Positions 62,181 to 64,000 of a stretch of 64,000 nucleotides of DNA are shown piece after piece. A program made the translations under genes and the position numbers. This stretch comes from Candidatus Petromonas tenebris (GTDB lineage: Bacteria > Bacillota > Clostridia > Peptostreptococcales > Caminicellaceae). Position 1 is the first letter of the stretch, and every line of letters starts with the position of its first letter. The stretch covers positions 1 through 64,000 of the forward strand of contig JACCKY010000014.1 in assembly GCA_014236755.1 (NCBI GenBank), in the 5' to 3' direction. The notes beneath the pieces are model-generated. The model was given only the letters and a program-made list of their open reading frames with translations. It was not told where the DNA came from and did no database searches.

Positions 62181-63626
62181 ATGGCCAAAAAGGATAAAGA
62201 CTTTGTTAAAGAGATTACTCCTATGGAAGTTGACTTTCCACAGTGGTATACAGATGTAATTTTAAAAACTGATCTTGTCGACTATTCACCCGTTAAGGGC
62301 TTCATGGTTATAAAACCATACGGATATGCTCTATGGGAAAACATTCAACAGTTTTTGGACAGGAGATTTAAGGAAACAGGCCATAAGAACTGTTATTTCC
62401 CACTACTTATTCCTGAGAGTTTGCTTCAAAAGGAAGCAGAGCATGTTGAAGGCTTTGCTCCAGAGGTTGCATGGGTAACCCACGGAGGAAAAGAAGAGCT
62501 TGCTGAAAGACTATGTGTTAGACCTACTTCAGAAACTATAATTTGTTCAATGTATGCAAAATGGTTGAAGTCCTACAGAGAACTTCCATATCTATACAAT
62601 CAATGGTGTAGCGTTGTTAGATGGGAGAAGAGTACAAGACCATTCTTAAGAACAGCAGAGTTTTTATGGCAGGAAGGGCATACACTACATGAGACCTATG
62701 ATGAAGCCCAAGAAGAAACACTTCAGATGCTGAACATATATAAGGAAATGGCAGAAGAGCTACTTGCGATACCTGTTGTTACAGGTAGAAAGAGTGAAAG
62801 AGAAAAGTTTGCGGGAGCCCATGCTACTTATACAATGGAGGCTTTAATGCATGATGGTAAAGCACTACAAGCTGGGACATCACATAATCTAGGGCAACAC
62901 TTTACAAAGGCCTTTGATATAACATTCCTAGATAGAAACGGGGATTTGCAAAACCCATACCATACCTCATGGGGAGTATCAACAAGATTGATTGGTGGTC
63001 TCATAATGGTTCATGGAGACAATAGAGGATTGGTTCTACCTCCAAGAGTAGCTCCAACTCAGGCAGTAATTATTCCAATTGCACAGCACAAAGAAGGGGT
63101 TCTTGACAAGGCTTATGAGCTTAAGAAGCTTCTTGAAGATAAAGGCATAAGAGTTGAACTAGATGACAACGAAAACTATTCACCAGGATGGAAGTTCAAT
63201 GAATATGAAATGAAAGGAGTACCAGTTCGTATAGAAATTGGACCAAGAGATATTAAAAATAATCAGGTGATGGTAGCCAGAAGAGATACTCTCGAAAAAG
63301 AGGCTGTTTCATTAGAAGGACTAGATGAAACTATATCTAAGCTGTTAGAAGATATTCATAAGGATATGCTTGAAAGAGCTAGAAAGCATAGAGATGATAA
63401 TACTTACTATATAGATAGCTTTGATGATTTCAAAGAAAAGATGGCTGAGAAGCCAGGTTTTGCTAAAGCTATGTGGTGTGGAGAAAGAGATTGCGAAGAG
63501 AACATAAAGGCTGAAACAAGTGCCACAATAAGATGTATACCATTCGAACAAGAAAACTTAGGAGATAAATGTCATTTCTGTGATAGAGAAGCAAAGCACA
63601 TGGTTTATGTAGCAAAAGCTTATTAA
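62181..63626 (+). CDS. proS: Prolyl-tRNA synthetase, short archaeal/eukaryotic-like type
   Basis: A 481-residue class II synthetase lacking the editing insertion of the long bacterial form. Motif 2 is near [21 protein letters not shown] (residues about 149-169), motif 3 near [24 protein letters not shown] (270-293), and a C-terminal zinc-like domain holds [20 protein letters not shown] and [13 protein letters not shown]. It charges tRNA-Pro. Expression is controlled by the T-box immediately upstream. The start is ATG 62181 with GAGAGGAGAG. Confidence 0.95.
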   Translation: MAKKDKDFVKEITPMEVDFPQWYTDVILKTDLVDYSPVKGFMVIKPYGYALWENIQQFLDRRFKETGHKNCYFPLLIPESLLQKEAEHVEGFAPEVAWVTHGGKEELAERLCVRPTSETIICSMYAKWLKSYRELPYLYNQWCSVVRWEKSTRPFLRTAEFLWQEGHTLHETYDEAQEETLQMLNIYKEMAEELLAIPVVTGRKSEREKFAGAHATYTMEALMHDGKALQAGTSHNLGQHFTKAFDITFLDRNGDLQNPYHTSWGVSTRLIGGLIMVHGDNRGLVLPPRVAPTQAVIIPIAQHKEGVLDKAYELKKLLEDKGIRVELDDNENYSPGWKFNEYEMKGVPVRIEIGPRDIKNNQVMVARRDTLEKEAVSLEGLDETISKLLEDIHKDMLERARKHRDDNTYYIDSFDDFKEKMAEKPGFAKAMWCGERDCEENIKAETSATIRCIPFEQENLGDKCHFCDREAKHMVYVAKAY

Positions 63627-63633
63627 AAATTAG

Positions 63634-63677
63634 TTTGTCGACCCTCGGTGATGTAAAAAACTCCGGGGGTCGACAAA
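63634..63677. terminator. Strong GC-rich hairpin between proS and the CRISPR leader
   Basis: TTTGTCGACCC (63634-63644) pairs exactly with GGGTCGACAAA (63667-63677), and the inner bases CGG/CCG extend the stem. It stands out in an AT-rich region. It may end proS transcription or belong to the array leader region. Confidence 0.7.
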
Positions 63678-63774
63678 TTAATATACACTTCAAACCTGCA
63701 TAACTTCGTGATAAAATTATAATATAAAGTATTTACTAAAATCATAAATCTTTATTTTTGTCGGTTTTTGCTGG

Positions 63775-64000
63775 GCTTTAATCGTACCAGAATGGAATTG
63801 AAATGCTGATAGAAGGTTTGGCTTTAATCGTACCAGAATGGAATTGAAATTACGCTTAAGTCAGGAGTAGGAAATAATTCATCAGTGCTTTAATCGTACC
63901 AGAATGGAATTGAAATTTCGTCACTTTGAATACTTGCTAATTATATTGTATTCAGCTTTAATCGTACCAGAATGGAATTGAAATTGGTATTAGTGGAGGG
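63775..64000 (+). CRISPR. CRISPR array start, type I-B-like repeat, continuing beyond the window
   Basis: Four identical 30-base repeats (beginning GCTTTAATCG and ending GGAATTGAAAT) lie at 63775-63804, 63821-63850, 63887-63916 and 63955-63984. Spacers are 16, 36 and 38 bases, and the fourth is cut by the window. The ATTGAAAT 3' end is the handle typical of clostridial type I-B repeats, so the array reads to the right and 63678-63774 is the AT-rich leader. The first spacer, only 16 bases, is abnormally short. No cas gene is in the window. Confidence 0.96.

Noticed and set aside
63678-63774. cas genes or an anti-CRISPR beside the array
   Set aside because: Only an AT-rich leader is present; any cas operon would lie outside the window.

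Overview
The window looks like a chromosomal segment of an AT-rich, anaerobic, spore-forming low-GC Firmicute, probably Clostridia or Tissierellia. This rests on codon and base composition, strong AGGAGG ribosome binding sites, a spore-coat type transglutaminase, the ctsR-mcsA-mcsB-clpC-radA-disA gene order, a T-box leader and a type I-B-like CRISPR repeat. All functional calls come from reading the sequence and from family knowledge; no database search was run.

Layout. (1) 1-10711: a cut-off transposase N-terminus, then a divergent pair of units. On the minus strand a sigma-54 activator (2798-4378) is followed by a DUF917 paralogue and by a degenerate hydantoinase/oxoprolinase-like protein. 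On the plus strand a textbook -24/-12 promoter (4727-4742), preceded by phased ATGAGAA repeats, drives an NCS1 permease, an intact DUF917 protein, an intact HyuA-like ATPase and an Asp/Glu/hydantoin racemase. An M19 dipeptidase follows after a terminator. (2) 10712-21093: a broken transposase, a TtcA-like tRNA thiolase, a YtrABC-like ABC operon with GntR repressor, a transglutaminase pair, a methyltransferase, a DUF2148 protein and a MazG-like protein. (3) 21324-35170: the most unusual part. An IclR regulator precedes a BenE-type transporter, a 2[4Fe-4S]/BFD-like iron-sulfur protein, a divergent LarA-family enzyme, a quinolinate-phosphoribosyltransferase-like protein, a CinA/MoaB-fold protein, the meta-cleavage lower pathway (hydratase, acylating acetaldehyde dehydrogenase, 4-hydroxy-2-oxovalerate aldolase) and a soluble chemoreceptor. 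The full nickel-pincer-nucleotide cofactor set larC-larB-larE comes next. (4) 35383-45660: a dUTPase-like protein with changed metal ligands, GNAT, SpeD, a decayed signalling gene, LysR-YeiH, an old-yellow-enzyme/FadH-like reductase, an Fe-alcohol dehydrogenase with divergent AraC regulator, and an IS fragment. (5) 45954-63626: housekeeping genes (aroC, Nif3-like, EF-G-like, the ctsR operon, radA, disA, carD, a PIN/TRAM protein, ispD, ispF and T-box-proS). (6) 63775-64000: the start of a CRISPR array running out of the window; no cas genes are in view.

How parts may work together. The region-3 genes read as an uptake-to-central-metabolism route. A carboxylate is imported by the BenE homologue and acted on by a nickel-pincer LarA-like enzyme with an electron-transfer partner. 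It then passes through 2-oxopent-4-enoate and 4-hydroxy-2-oxovalerate to pyruvate and acetyl-CoA, with larCBE supplying the cofactor. The LarA-like protein keeps the tether lysine, the nickel-ligand histidine and one catalytic histidine in exact LarA spacing, but has Arg where the second catalytic His should be. This suggests chemistry other than two-base racemisation. In region 1, the activator is encoded with paralogues of two enzymes of the operon it probably controls, one of them stripped of its ATP-binding motifs. This suggests a pseudoenzyme-based sensor. A modular dispersed repeat occurs three times, two copies inverted around the iclR gene.
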